A DNA stretch of 64,000 nt, taken from the NCBI GenBank assembly GCA_945859605.1, contig OX243825.1, positions 30,903,226 through 30,967,225 on the forward strand, in the 5' to 3' direction. Below, piece after piece: positions 45,497 to 56,850 of the stretch. Within the stretch, counting starts at the first letter, position 1, and every line of letters starts with the position of its first letter. The notes under the pieces were generated by a model. The model ran no database searches, was not told the DNA's origin, and worked only from the letters and a program-made list of their open reading frames with translations. The position numbers and the translations under genes are program-made. The stretch comes from Lumbricus rubellus (lineage: Eukaryota; Annelida; Clitellata; Crassiclitellata; Lumbricidae).

Positions 45497-48361
45497 ATGT
45501 GGAATTCCGTGTTCGATGACATGGACGGAAATGCTGCTGGCTTCCCAACGACCTCTTCACCCGCCGCCGGACGAAGAAAGGACCTCCTGGTCGACTACGA
45601 GGTCGAGTCCAGCCGATTTCGGGAGAAAATCGACTTCGACGACCTACCGAAGAAAGATCGCAAGAACTTCCTGGTTCCGGAAATGGACGTCGGCAAATTG
45701 GAATCGGAAGTCATGGAAAAGGTCAGTCGCTTGGCCAGCGAGAAGAAGAATCCCATGAAGCCCGGAAAATTCGATGGGACTGGATCTCTCGAATCGTTCC
45801 TGGCGCAATTCGACATGTGCGCAAGGCACAACCGATGGACTGCAGCCGATAAAGTCGACTTCCTCCGTTGCTCCTTGGACAAGGCGGCAACGCAGCTGCT
45901 GTGGGACTTTGGAGCCAGCACCGAAGTCACGTATGAACAGCTCGTCGAGAGACTACGCCAGCGGTATGGGTCGGAGGGTCAGGCTGAGACCTTCCGAGCG
46001 CAGCTCTACTATCGTCGGCAGAGAACGGACGAAACGCTCGGCGATTTGCTGCACGACATCCGGAGACTCGTCGTCCTCGCCTACCCTGTTCCGTCCAACG
46101 AAACGACGGAGATTCTCGCGAAAGATGCCTTCCTGGAAGCAATCCGCGACCGGGAGCTGTCTCTCAAGGTGAGGGAACGCGAACCGAAGACCATCGACGA
46201 GGCGTATCGAACGGCTCTACGCCTGTCCGCGTATCGACAGACGTCGGACTTAGAGGACCGACAACGGCCAGCCAACCGAGTGAGAGGGACGCAAGATGGT
46301 GACGCCGGTGGACAGTTCCAGTCTCAATTGGACGGCTTCTTCGCTTCGCAACGTAAGTGGCAACAAGAGATGGAAGGAAGGATCTGCCGACAGCTGGACG
46401 AACTCCGAGGCTTGCATCGGACGAGCTTCGACGTCGAACGGACGGTTCCATCTACCGTCCGTACTCATCCCCCGCCGCCGCAAGGGAACGCCTCAGGTGG
46501 TCCCGGACGCGGGATAACCTGCTTCAACTGTGGACAGGTGGGCCACGTGGCTCGCCGATGTCGCCAGCGCCAGCAGTTCTCCAACCGCCGTGACGACACA
46601 CGCACATCGGATCCGCCTATGTCGGTACAGGACGGAAACACCGTCACGAACCACACAACGAGAATCAGAGCTTCGGGTGTGACGAACAACGCGATCTACA
46701 TCCGCGGAACGATCAACGGACAGCAAAGAAATTGCCTAGTGGACACTGGGTCGGAGGTAAGCCTTGTTCCCTCTGCTGATGTTGATGGTTTGACGCTCCA
46801 GCCCAGCGGTCGCATTCTTTTGGCTGCTAACGGAACGCAGATTAGAGTTTTGGGCCAGATTGATGTTCCAATAGGGATTTCTAGAGGATTTTCCATTGGC
46901 ACTAGTTTTCTTGTCTCTGACCAGATTGGTGAACCAATGCTTGGCATGGATTGGCTGAGGCAGCATCGTTGTCGCTTGGGCTTTGGACAGGGTGCACTGT
47001 TTATTGGTCGACGCCGCATTCCTTTGGTTAAGGGCAATGGCTCGCTTTGGTGTCGCAGGATAATGGTTGCCGAGGAGACTACTGTTCTTCCTCGCTCGCA
47101 ATGTGATATCCCTTGTAAAACCCAGTATCGCGATTTCACCACCTCCGCTCAGGCATGGATGACGGAATCCAAGGAGATCCAGCCCGGTGTGCATGTAGCC
47201 CGAGTTGTGTTGAATGATGATGCTGATGTTGCTTGCATTCGTGTGGTGAATTTAAATGAACAACCTGCCCTGTTGACTGTTGAACAAATGTTGGGTGACT
47301 TAGACCCCGTAAAGGTCGGAGTAAGAGATGACAACGAGAGACAGACGGTTGCTACTGACGACGACCCTTTGATCAGAAATCTGGTGGACGATATCTCTGA
47401 GGATGTCCCAGCGGATGTGATAGAAACTTTGCGTAGACAACCGCTTCTATATCAGGCTGCTATTGATGCGCAACTGGACCAATTGTTGGCAACTGGTGTT
47501 GTGGAGCCTGCTGTTGGCGAATGTTCTGCAAATTTGTTGGTCGCCGAGGCGACAAAGAAGTCTTTGCAGTTTTGTATTGAAGACGACCAATTGATTAGGT
47601 CTCATCTGACGCGGAAGGATTCTAATCCCTTTTCCGGATTTGTTGCCTGTCTTTGGGTTTTCTCTTACGCTGTGTGTTTCTGCACAATTGATTTGTATTG
47701 CGGATATGTTCAGGATTGGATGTGTTGTTGTCATGCGAACGAGACCGGTCTGTCTACACGTGTGTTGATTCTGTATTGTGGATGTCTCCTGGGAACGATT
47801 GGTCTTGTTCCTGTCAACAGTATCGGTTTCGCTATCTGTGTTTGGTTTTGGAACTGTGGATTTGTGACCTTTGACCCCGGAGGCTTTCGATCGAATTCTA
47901 ATACACTGGTTTGGGAGAGACTCGTCCATCTGTCCTGTGTAGCTGATCTGCTAGAGAGTTTTGTGAGGTCGACGAAGGCTAAGCCCTTCGTATCGCACGT
48001 CGACAAACTCCGCCACTGCTTCGGGCGGACGAAAGGACAGTGGAGCGAAACAGGAGCAGCGACGACAAATGGACCTCCCGCTGAAGCAGCGAGCGATGCC
48101 ACAGCGTCTTCGAGCCGTCGGCCGCGACACCGCTGGAGGGGAAAGCCGACCAAGAAAGAATATTCGGAGGACCGACAGGGCACGTTCAACGACGACGCTA
48201 CGACCGAGCGGCCGAGGATCCGGACTTCCGCACCGAGAGGAGAAGGAATGCGCGAAAAAGAACCGTCGGAAGGAGATTCCGACGATGGAGATTTGGACGG
48301 AGCGGCGGCACCTTCAGGCCGACCTCGACGCAACGTCGGCCGTCCAGTCCGGTTCCAGTAA
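45497..48361 (+). CDS. Gag-protease polyprotein fused to a pol tail
   Basis: The frame from ATG 45497 gives 954 residues. Residues ~95-215 form a retrotransposon Gag domain (FLAQFDMCARHNRW, LRQRYGSEGQAETFRAQL). A zinc knuckle CFNCGQVGHVARRC lies at 342-355 and an aspartic protease with active site DTGS at 416. About residues 655-710 are only the start of a reverse transcriptase (QLDQLLATGVVEPA, LTRKDS). A Cys- and Trp-rich stretch of ~110 residues of unknown origin follows, then TKAKPFVSHVDKLRHC and RPRRNVGRPVRF, the usual tail after an integrase. The polymerase core and integrase are thus gone, but the frame is kept open. An earlier GTG at 45455 is not a likely start. Confidence 0.88.
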   Translation: MWNSVFDDMDGNAAGFPTTSSPAAGRRKDLLVDYEVESSRFREKIDFDDLPKKDRKNFLVPEMDVGKLESEVMEKVSRLASEKKNPMKPGKFDGTGSLESFLAQFDMCARHNRWTAADKVDFLRCSLDKAATQLLWDFGASTEVTYEQLVERLRQRYGSEGQAETFRAQLYYRRQRTDETLGDLLHDIRRLVVLAYPVPSNETTEILAKDAFLEAIRDRELSLKVREREPKTIDEAYRTALRLSAYRQTSDLEDRQRPANRVRGTQDGDAGGQFQSQLDGFFASQRKWQQEMEGRICRQLDELRGLHRTSFDVERTVPSTVRTHPPPPQGNASGGPGRGITCFNCGQVGHVARRCRQRQQFSNRRDDTRTSDPPMSVQDGNTVTNHTTRIRASGVTNNAIYIRGTINGQQRNCLVDTGSEVSLVPSADVDGLTLQPSGRILLAANGTQIRVLGQIDVPIGISRGFSIGTSFLVSDQIGEPMLGMDWLRQHRCRLGFGQGALFIGRRRIPLVKGNGSLWCRRIMVAEETTVLPRSQCDIPCKTQYRDFTTSAQAWMTESKEIQPGVHVARVVLNDDADVACIRVVNLNEQPALLTVEQMLGDLDPVKVGVRDDNERQTVATDDDPLIRNLVDDISEDVPADVIETLRRQPLLYQAAIDAQLDQLLATGVVEPAVGECSANLLVAEATKKSLQFCIEDDQLIRSHLTRKDSNPFSGFVACLWVFSYAVCFCTIDLYCGYVQDWMCCCHANETGLSTRVLILYCGCLLGTIGLVPVNSIGFAICVWFWNCGFVTFDPGGFRSNSNTLVWERLVHLSCVADLLESFVRSTKAKPFVSHVDKLRHCFGRTKGQWSETGAATTNGPPAEAASDATASSSRRPRHRWRGKPTKKEYSEDRQGTFNDDATTERPRIRTSAPRGEGMREKEPSEGDSDDGDLDGAAAPSGRPRRNVGRPVRFQ

Positions 48362-49974
48362 ATGGCGCTCGGACCCGCGCGCGACGGCGTACAGGCTCCT
48401 TGTCTGTGTACGTTTCAACGTCGGCGCACTTGTCTCAACGGCGTTTGGTTCTTCGACGGCGCACGGGTCTTCATCTTCGTTGGCGCACTTGTCTCAACGG
48501 CGTTTGGTTCTTCGACGGCGCTCGGGTCTTCATCTTCGTCGGCGCTGCTTCCCCGTCTGTGCGCAAAGGCGCGCACAAGCTTCCTCGACGGCGCAGAGTT
48601 CCACGTCGGCGCACGTGTCTATGTGTGTACGGCAAGAATCCTCTTCGGCGTACAGGTTCCATGCCTGCGCGCGCATCCACGTCGGCGCACTTGTCTCAAC
48701 GGCGTTTGGTTCTTCGACGGCGCTCCTACGGCGGGCAAGTCCGCGGTTACAGGTTCCGCACGCTCATCCGCGGATGCATAAATTCTGAGGGTGTAGTCTC
48801 CCTAGTGCACGATGACAGCGACTTCGGTCGCTGCGGACATTCCGTGCGTAGGAAAAAGGGCTTTGATAACAAGTTTTGATAAAATGCAAATTCCTTTTGT
48901 TGTAGAATGGGATCAATTTTTGGTTAAAAGCAGTTCCTTTTATTGCCAAAAAGAAGGAAATTTCATTGAAGGGGCGAAATTCTATTAAGAGACAGAGAAG
49001 AATTATTTCTTGGTCGAAAGGAAGCAGTGTTTCTATTATGAAAATAAAGAAATTCCTTTAAACAGAATCACTTTTATTGTAAGGAGGAGTGAAGCATTAT
49101 TTTTATGAAAAAGAAGCACTTTTGGGTGCGAAGCAGTTTTTTTAGTGAAAAGATAAGCATTTTTCCTTTTTGTATACAAAGTACCATTTTTAGTGCGAGG
49201 CAGAAACGCCATTTTCTTTTTATACTGCAAAACATTTTTGTTTGTGAAACCGAAGCATTCTGTCTTTAGACTGAGATTGTGCTGTCTGACTGGGCGTAGG
49301 CCTATTCGTTTTTAATCTTTAATTAATCGTTTTATGTTAATCGTGGCTAGTCTTGCTAGCATTCTGTGTAAACGTAGGTCTAGTGTTTGTGTAAACGTAG
49401 GTCTAGTGTTTTGATTTGATGTAATGGACACTTGTGTATAAGGCTACCCCATATTGATATGTTTTGTCCAATGACTTGTGAACGGGTCTAAAACCCCGTG
49501 GCCCTTAGTTAAGACTTTTAGTGTTAATTTTATTAATATGTCAATGTTTAATGTTGTTGAAAAAAAAGGCCGGGGGTTGTGCACGAACGGCACTTCGTAC
49601 CCGAAGAAGAAAAAAAAAACTGAGAGGGGGAGTGCCCAACCAGGTACTCCGCACCCAATCAAAAAAAAAAAAAAAAAAAAAAGGCCGGGGGTTGTGCACG
49701 AACGGCACTTCGTACCCGAAGGAGAAAGAAAACAACGAGGGGGTTGTGCCCAGACAAGCACTCCGCACCCAAAGTCAAAAAAAAAAAAAAAAAAAAAGCT
49801 CCTTGTGGACCACTTTGTGGCACAATGACCGGGACCTAATTGTCCAGAGTTACGACCACACCCAACGGGGTACTTTTGGTTTTTCTGTTTTGATCACGCT
49901 GTTATATTATTCGCTCTGTTTTGCTTATATGTTACGTGGCTCCGAGGGGGCCTCGGAAATTCGGTCAGGGGGGG
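48362..49974 (+). repeat. Untranslated 3' part of the LTR element with tandem repeats
   Basis: Three to four copies of GTCTCAACGGCGTTTGGTTC with TTCGACGGCGC (48410-48725), then A/T-rich GAAGCATTTTT units (48900-49260), then two copies of CCGGGGGTTGTGCACGAACG separated by A-runs (49570-49800). No domain seen in any frame. Confidence 0.75.
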
Positions 49975-51620
49975 TGTTAGAGTTTTGGCCCAGCTGTTGC
50001 AGCTGGAGCGCTTGGCTAGATGACGTAACGCTGCTGCCCGCTGTTTACCTCTAGGCTTAAACTGTTTTGGCCTGCTAGCGTAAACTGTTGTTGCTCCGCC
50101 CCTTAGGCTTAAACTGTTTTGGGCTGCTAGGCGTAAACTGTTGTTGCTCCGCCCCTTAGGCTTAAACTATTTTGGCCTGCTAGCGTAAACTGTTGTTGCT
50201 CCGCCCCTTAGGCTTAAACTGTTTTGGGCTGCTAGGCGTAAACTATATTGGCTCCGCCCACTAGGCTTAAACTATATTGGCCTGTTAGGCTTAAACTATT
50301 TCGGCCTGTTAGGCCAAAACTATTTCGGCCTATGCTGTTGCGTATATAAGAAAGGTCGTGTCGCTGTCGCAACACAGACGAATGGCCTGGTGAAGAACGC
50401 CGTAAAACGCGTAGTAGCTGGCTGATGATCTGACTTGACAAGCGGTAAAACGTTTGTTGAGTGACACTGTTGTGGAGAGAGGTAAAATCCTGAATCTGTG
50501 CCTCGAGCTCGAACCTTCGGCCTCTTCAGGTGCTCCTCCACGTGACTGGGGTTACGGTTTCTGACTACCGTAACCTAGCTGACGGACGAAGCTGCTCCTA
50601 CGACGACGATCCACGGCTGGTGCGGCAGGGACCGATACCTCGGTCTGCCCTGCCCTTCGACGACGATCCACGGCCGGTGCTGCAGGGACCGATACCTCGG
50701 TCTGCCCTGCCCTTCGACGACGATCCACGGCCGGTGTTGCAGGGACCGATACCTCGGTCTGCCCTGCCCTTCGACGACGATCCACGGCCGGTGCCGCAGG
50801 GACCGATACGACGGTCTGCCCTGCCCTTCGACGACGATCCACGGCTGGTGCTGCAGGGACCGGGACGACGGTCTTTCCTGCCTTCGACGACGGTCTGCAG
50901 TTGGTGCTGCAGGGACGGATACGAGGTCCGTCCTGCCTTCGACGACGATCCACGGCTGGGACGGATACGAGGTCCGTCCTGCCTTCGATGACGATCCACG
51001 GCTGGTGCTGCAGGGACCGATACCACGGTCTGCCCTGCCCTTCGACGACGATCCACGGCTGGTGCTGCAGGGACCGATACCACGGTCTGTCCTGCCCTTC
51101 GACGACGATCCACGGCCGGTGCCGCAGGGACCGATACGACGGTCTGCCCTGCCCTTCGACGACGATCTGCAGTTGGTGCTGCAGGGACGGATACGAGGTC
51201 CGTCCTGCCTTCGACGACGATCCACGGCTGGTGGTGAAGGGACCGGGACGACGGTCTTTCCTGCCTTCGACGACGGTCTGCAGTTGGTGCTGCAGGGACG
51301 GATACGAGGTCCGTCCTGCCTTCGACGACGATCCACGGCTGGTGCTGCAGGGACCGATACCACGGTCTGCCCTGCCTTCGACGACGATCCACGGCTGGTG
51401 CTGCAGGGACCGATACCACGGTCTGCCCTGCCCTTCGACGACGATCCTACGGCTGGTGCTGCAGGGGCCACTGTTGCTTCTGAACTAGTACGCTCAAGCC
51501 TAGTCGGCTAATCTTCAACCTACAATTGAAGTCGATCCCGCGGACAATTCTACGACACCCGAACGACTGGGGCTGGTTCTCGCATCCTGGTGAACTTTCG
51601 CCCAGCCCTAGTCCGTAACA
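49975..51620 (+). repeat. Right LTR of Ty3/gypsy element, 1646 bp
   Basis: Same length and almost the same sequence as 43794-45439, beginning TGTTAGAG and ending CCGTAACA, with TATA box at 50340-50350 and the ~60-bp minisatellite. Confidence 0.93.
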
Positions 51621-51826
51621 ATACATACATAAATACATACATACACACGTACGTACGTACGTACGTACGTACATACATACATACATACATGCATGCCTAC
51701 ATGCATACATACATACATACATACATACATACATACATACATACATACATACATACATACATACATACATACATACATACATACATACATACATACATAC
51801 ATACATACATACATACATACATACAC
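51621..51826. repeat. ATAC microsatellite
   Basis: Nearly pure ATAC tract with a GTAC stretch near 51648-51670. Protein-like ORFs rich in YVCM or YIHT are artefacts. Confidence 0.95.
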
Positions 51827-51954
51827 TGGACCTAAATGTAAACAGACGGGGTGTAATGGCAGAGGTAATGTCCTACGGGTGGTAATGGGTGGTAATGGTC
51901 AAGAGGTAATGGCAGGGAGTAATGGGCCGGGAGGTAATGTCCAAATACCGTGTC

Positions 51955-52140
51955 GCAATGCAAGCTGGAGGGTTGCACGTTCGAACCCACCTCCAGTCGC
52001 CACGTAAGGACCTTGGCAAAGTCCTTCACTCGCAATTGCTCAGCGCTTCGGCGTGAAACTCCGATGCAGTGTCGGCACTGTAGTCAGGAGCGCCTCTGAG
52101 TAGAGAGCTTGAAGGGACGCCATACAAGCACGCAAACAAT
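51955..52140 (+). mobile_element. tRNA-headed SINE, diverged
   Basis: Has ACGTTCGAACCCACCTCCAG, GACCTTGGCAAAGTCCTTC and AGAGCTTGAAGGGACGCC. The 5' head is eroded. 52141-52354 shows nothing further. Confidence 0.7.
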
Positions 52141-52518
52141 AGGCCTACAAACATATAAGCAAATAAATTCTTCCAGTCTAGTAGAATACAGTGTTGCTGG
52201 GGTTGATGCTGTCTAAAAGCAAGGCAAAAACCCGATAAATTTCACAATTTTTCTTGATTTTTTTAAATTTTTCCTAAAAATTTATATCAAACAATGAGTT
52301 TTATTTGTGCAACTTGACTTATTTAGCTACAGGTAAGCTTATTTTCATGATTAACCTCCTGAGTCCCTGCGTCCAAGTACTTGGACATGGCTTCCCTTGT
52401 CCATATCTTCTGAAATATTATTGTTATAGCTTAAATCCAAGGTCCATGCACTTGTACATAGATTGTTTAAAAATACTAGCGCTAAAGGAAATCTAAATGC
52501 ACCATTCTAGGCTTCACA

Positions 52519-55500
52519 ATGGCTGCAATGAACACCCGATTTTTTTACCGAAAACGACCAGGTAATAAATAATCGAATCTATTGGAAATAGTTAATTTTT
52601 TAAATGTTAAATCGCTAAATATTACTTCATATTTATTCGTGCATCGTTTGATGTCTTAAGTACAGCGTTTCACTTTAGTAAACATGAAAATAAACTTTGA
52701 TTTCTGGTGTGACCAAATTATTGGACAACGGTCATCCGTTATGTAATGTCGTAAGGTTCCGATAATTCGTCTACCTACACTTTGCATAGACATTCGTCTA
52801 CTGACATTTCGTCTACTATGCCGTATCGTGTACTATGTAGATATGCGATTAACCTCCTAATCTAAATTAAAAAGCCAACGAAATTTGTATAATTAGATGC
52901 CTATGAAGAGATATGTAAATATAAATAAATAAAACTCGAAATGGGATGACATTTATACAAAGCAACTACAACTCGACGCTGGAAATACGATGAAATTTAA
53001 CATAAACTCGCAGTGGTATTACAGATGAAAATATAATTATTTAATTGTAGCAAAGCTGTTAACACCAGCTGCTGCATCAGACAATCCGTCGCCAGTCAGA
53101 AAAAGAATCAGAAAAATAGGCAAAAAGAGCAGAGAAGCTGCGTCTCGTCCACAGCCGCTGTCCGATGTAGCTGCCGAAGACACAACATCAACAACACCTG
53201 AAACAGAAGCTGTGTCTCATCCACAGTCGCTGTCCGATGTAGCGGCCGAAGACACAACATCAACAACACCTGAAACAGAAGCTGCGTCTCGTCCACAGTC
53301 GCTGTCCGATGTAGCGGCCGAAGACACAACATCAACAACACCTGAAACAGAAGCTGCGTCTCGTCCACAGCCGCTGTCCGATGTAGCTGCCGAAGACACA
53401 ACATCAACAACACCTGAAACAGAAGCTGCGTCTCGTCCACAGTCGCTGTCCGATGTAGCGGCCGAAGACACAACATCAACAACACCTGAAACAGAAGCTG
53501 CGTCTCGTCCACAGCCGCTGTCCGATGTAGCGGCCGAAGACACAACATCAACAACACCTGAAACAGAAGCTGCGTCTCGTCCACAGTCGCTGTCCGATGT
53601 AGCGGCCGAAGACACAACATCAACAACACCTGAAACAGAAGCTGCGTCTCGTCCACAGCCGCTGTCCGATGTAGCTGCCGAAGACACAACATCAACAACA
53701 CCTGAAACAGAAGCTGCGTCTCGTCCACAGTCGCTGTCCGATGTAGCGGCCGAAGACACAACATCAACAACACCTGAAACAGAAGCTGCGTCTCGTCCAC
53801 AGTCGCTGTCCGATGTAGCGGCCGAAGACACAACATCAACAACACCTAAAACAGAAGCTGCGTCTCGTCCACAGTCGCTGTCCGATGTAGCGGCCGAAGA
53901 CACAACATCAACAACACCTGAAACAGAAGCTGCGTCTCGTCCACAGTCGCTGTCCGATGTAGCGGCCGAAGACACAACATCAACAACACCTGAAACAGAA
54001 GCTGTGTCTCATCCACAGTCGCTGTCCGATGTAGCGGCCGAAGACACAACATCAACAACACCTGAAACAGAAGCTGCGTCTCGTCCACAGTCGCTGTCCG
54101 ATGTAGCGGCCGAAGACACAACATCAACAACACCTGAAACAGAAGCTGCGTCTCGTCCACAGTCGCTGTCCGATGTAGCGGCCGAAGACACAACATCAAC
54201 AACACCTGAAACAGAAGCTGCGTCTCGTCCACAGCCGCTGTCCGATGAACCTGCCGAAGACACGTCATCACCAACTGAAGAAAAAATGAAAGGGAAGAAA
54301 TTTAAAAGGTCAATTAAAGGAAAAATGAAGGATAAGAAAGTTCAAAGGTCAACTGCCTCAACGCCAGCACCCCCACCGGTGTCGGAAACAGCTGAGGAAG
54401 GTTCTTTGTCAACGCCAGCTGCACCACATGTTTCTGTTTCAATGCCATCTGACACACTTACCTTATTATCAGTATCAACAGGACCTGCTGAATCTGTGTC
54501 GACAATAAATGCGGGAGTGTCATCAAAAGTTTCCGGAAAGAAAAGAAAGGTTGTGGATCCTTGGAATGCTTCTCCATTCATGGTGGCTATGCAAGAGCGA
54601 CGCAATAAACGAAGAATGATGAGCCCAATAACTGATGGTAATGAATCAGAATTATTGGACTTATCTTTATCTGATTGTGATGATGACACTTACATGTTGG
54701 AAAAGAGGATGAGTGATTCTGATTCTCAGAGTACTTCTAATTCAGAAAATGCTTCAGATAATGATGATATACCGATAAAGAAGAATGTTAGACCGCTTAG
54801 GTGGAAATTGCGAGATAAATTTGAACCAAACCTTGTTACTTTGCAACAGCATGATGACACGACAGATAAGCGGGTGGACTGGAATCCTAGTGATTACTTT
54901 CAAGAGTACTTTGATCAGGATTTATTTGAACAATTTTCACGTGCAACCAATGTGAATTGTACGCTCCTAACTGGGAAGAGTTTGGATACGACGCCTGCAG
55001 AGATGATGACTTTCTTTGGTATGAATCTGATGATGTCGTGCCTTCGTTATCCTTCCGTGCGTATGTATTGGAAGAAGAGCCTTCGAGTTCCAAGACTCTC
55101 GGAAGCCATGGGTAGAAATCGCTTCTTCAGAATTCGATCATTTCTGAAGGTAGTGATTGATGCACATGTCTCTGTTGCTGAAAAGAAAGATAATCGCTTC
55201 TGGAAGATTCAACCAGTTGTAGAACGGGTTCGGCAAGGCTGCCTTCAACAAGAAAGGGGAAACAGGGTATCCATCGACGAACAAATGATACCGTTCACTG
55301 GAGCATGTCCCTTTAGGCAGTATATCCCTTCAAAGCCAAATCCGGTTGGAATCAAGAACTTTGTTTTAGCAAATAAGGAAGGCTTGGTTCTTGATTTTGT
55401 ACTGTACCAAGGAATTGCATCATTTCACCCAGTTGCAGCTGAACCCAAACTGGGTCTTGGTGCATTGGTCATTGCACATCTGTCTGAAACATTACCTAAG

Positions 55501-56328
55501 GGAACTAAACTCTACTGCGATCGCTTCTTCACTGGCATTCCCATAATTGAATATATGTTGTCAAAAGAGATTTATTTAACAGGAACAATGATGAAGAACC
55601 GTGTACCTAAGGAAGCATTGCATATGCTGAACGAAAAGGAACTGAGTAAGCGAGGAAGAGGTGCGTCACAGTCAGCTGTGAGACAAGATGAGAAATTCTG
55701 CATTGTGAAATGGTTCGACAACAAATGTATAACATTAGGTTCGTCTTGTCATTCCACTCAGCCACAAGACACCTGTCGGCGTTGGGATAGGAAACAAAAG
55801 AAATACATTTCAGTTACGAGACCAGACATTGTGAATCAGTACAATGCAAATATGGGAGGCGTGGATTTGATGGACCGCATGATCAGCTACTATCGAATCT
55901 CTGCAAGAACAAAGAAATGGACGGTAAGGTGCTTCATGCACTTCTTTGATTTGGCAGTGGCCAATTCGTGGATTTTGTATCGTCAGGACAAAGCTCGGTT
56001 ACGTTATTCCAAAAAGGACATAATGAAGTTTGTGGACTTTCGTTTGGATCTTGCGGAGAAATTTCTAAGTGATGGAGAACAAGGTGATGCCAATAACAGC
56101 GGTGACGAAACCATGCCAGTTACCAAGGGGCGCTTTACTCCAGTTCCATCGGCTCATCATAGAGTGTCTGCGGCCAAACACATGCCAGAAGTTGCACAGG
56201 TGAAATCAGCAATGCGCTGTAGAAATCTCGCCTGCAAATACAAAACTATGATTCGATGCAAGACCTGTGACATGTTCTTGTGTCTCACTGGAAGCAGGAA
56301 CTGTTTCGCTCAATTTCATAAGAAATAA
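52519..56328 (+). CDS. piggyBac transposase, two exons
   Basis: Exon 1 is 52519-52561 (ATG, MAAMNTRFFYRKRP) with donor GTAATA; exon 2 is 53051-56328 with acceptor TTAATTGTAG. They join in frame to 1106 residues. The exon 2 frame is closed upstream by TGA at 53026, so the splice is needed for a Met start. Residues ~45-415 hold 16 copies of a 24-residue Ser/Thr/Glu-rich repeat. The DDE_Tnp_1_7 domain follows with the catalytic aspartates in SIDEQMIPFTG (D757), LYCDRFFTG (D838) and MGGVDLMDRM (D953, D956). The C-terminus is a Cys-rich finger (CRNLACKYKTMIRCKTC, CLTGSRNC). All key residues are present, so the enzyme may be active: cut and paste at TTAA in the nucleus. The first exon is inferred. 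Confidence 0.88.
53137..54262. repeat. 72-bp in-frame minisatellite in the transposase
   Basis: Sixteen units, nearly identical at DNA level, encode RPQSLSDVAAEDTTSTTPE variants; the last is diverged (LSDEPAEDTSS). The reverse strand is also open, which creates false ORFs. Confidence 0.93.
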
Positions 56329-56639
56329 AACTTACTCATCTGATCATGTGGAAATACTGTTTACTTAGTGTTAAAGTTACTCCAGCTTGCACATGGTTAT
56401 ATAAATAGACCTTATCAAGAATGTGGGTGGAGTCTATGATACAGTTCACTTTAAATTTTATCCCAGAATGTAATTTTGGATTTGTTTTACCGACACCACA
56501 CATGCAATTATTCAGCAGTGAGACATTTGCTTTTGTTGCAGATTTGTGCGTACAATAAAACAATAATTGTGCAATTACTATGCAATTTCTTTTACGGCTG
56601 CATTATTTGTCAGATATGCTGGGAAAGGCCTACAGTTTA

Positions 56640-56850
56640 CATATGTCAAAACAATTGGACATATGTGTTTCTTACCCAATGTCCAAAACATTGCACATGA
56701 CGACCATGTCCAAATAATTGGACATATATGTTTCTTACCCAATGTCCAAAACATTGCACATGACGACCATGTCCAAATAATTGGACATATATGTTTCTTA
56801 CCCAATGTCCAAAACATTGCACATGACGACTATGTCCAAATAATTGGACA
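56640..56850. repeat. 63-bp tandem repeat with GTCCAAATAATTGGAC palindrome
   Basis: About three and a half copies, each with the palindrome TGTCCAAATAATTGGACA and ACCCAATGTCCAAAACATTG. They lie about 170-380 bp inside the right piggyBac end; a related GTCCAAGTACTTGGAC is at 52370 in the left end. Confidence 0.85.

Larger units (their letters stand above)
43794..51620 (+). mobile_element. Ty3/gypsy LTR retrotransposon, polymerase deleted
   Basis: 7827 bp: two 1646-bp LTRs around a 4.5-kb inside with gag and protease but no full reverse transcriptase, RNase H or integrase. ATAC flanks both sides (43790-43793, 51621-51624), a 4-bp duplication, though the flank is ATAC-rich. A G-run (49968-49974) before the right LTR can serve as polypurine tract. 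LTR identity near 99.9% means recent insertion, so it must have moved with enzymes from another copy. Confidence 0.9.
43325..51950. repeat. Inverted repeat with ATAC/GTAT microsatellite core, split by the LTR element
   Basis: GTCTGTTTACATTTAGGTCC at 43397 and its reverse complement at 51833 are followed by matching GCCATTACC and GGACATTATCC pieces (43350-43395; 51858-51945). The core is a TATG tract (43410-43790) on the left and an ATAC tract (51621-51824) on the right. The Ty3/gypsy element sits inside the core. Confidence 0.7.

Noticed and set aside
47630..47990. Envelope-like protein in the LTR element
   Set aside because: Hydrophobic and Cys-rich but no signal peptide, cleavage site or fusion-like order; more likely rearranged or non-coding DNA kept open by chance.
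53108..54274. Minus-strand ORFs of about 80-250 codons opposite the piggyBac repeat
   Set aside because: Mirror images of the 72-bp repeat; the plus strand carries the real transposase frame.
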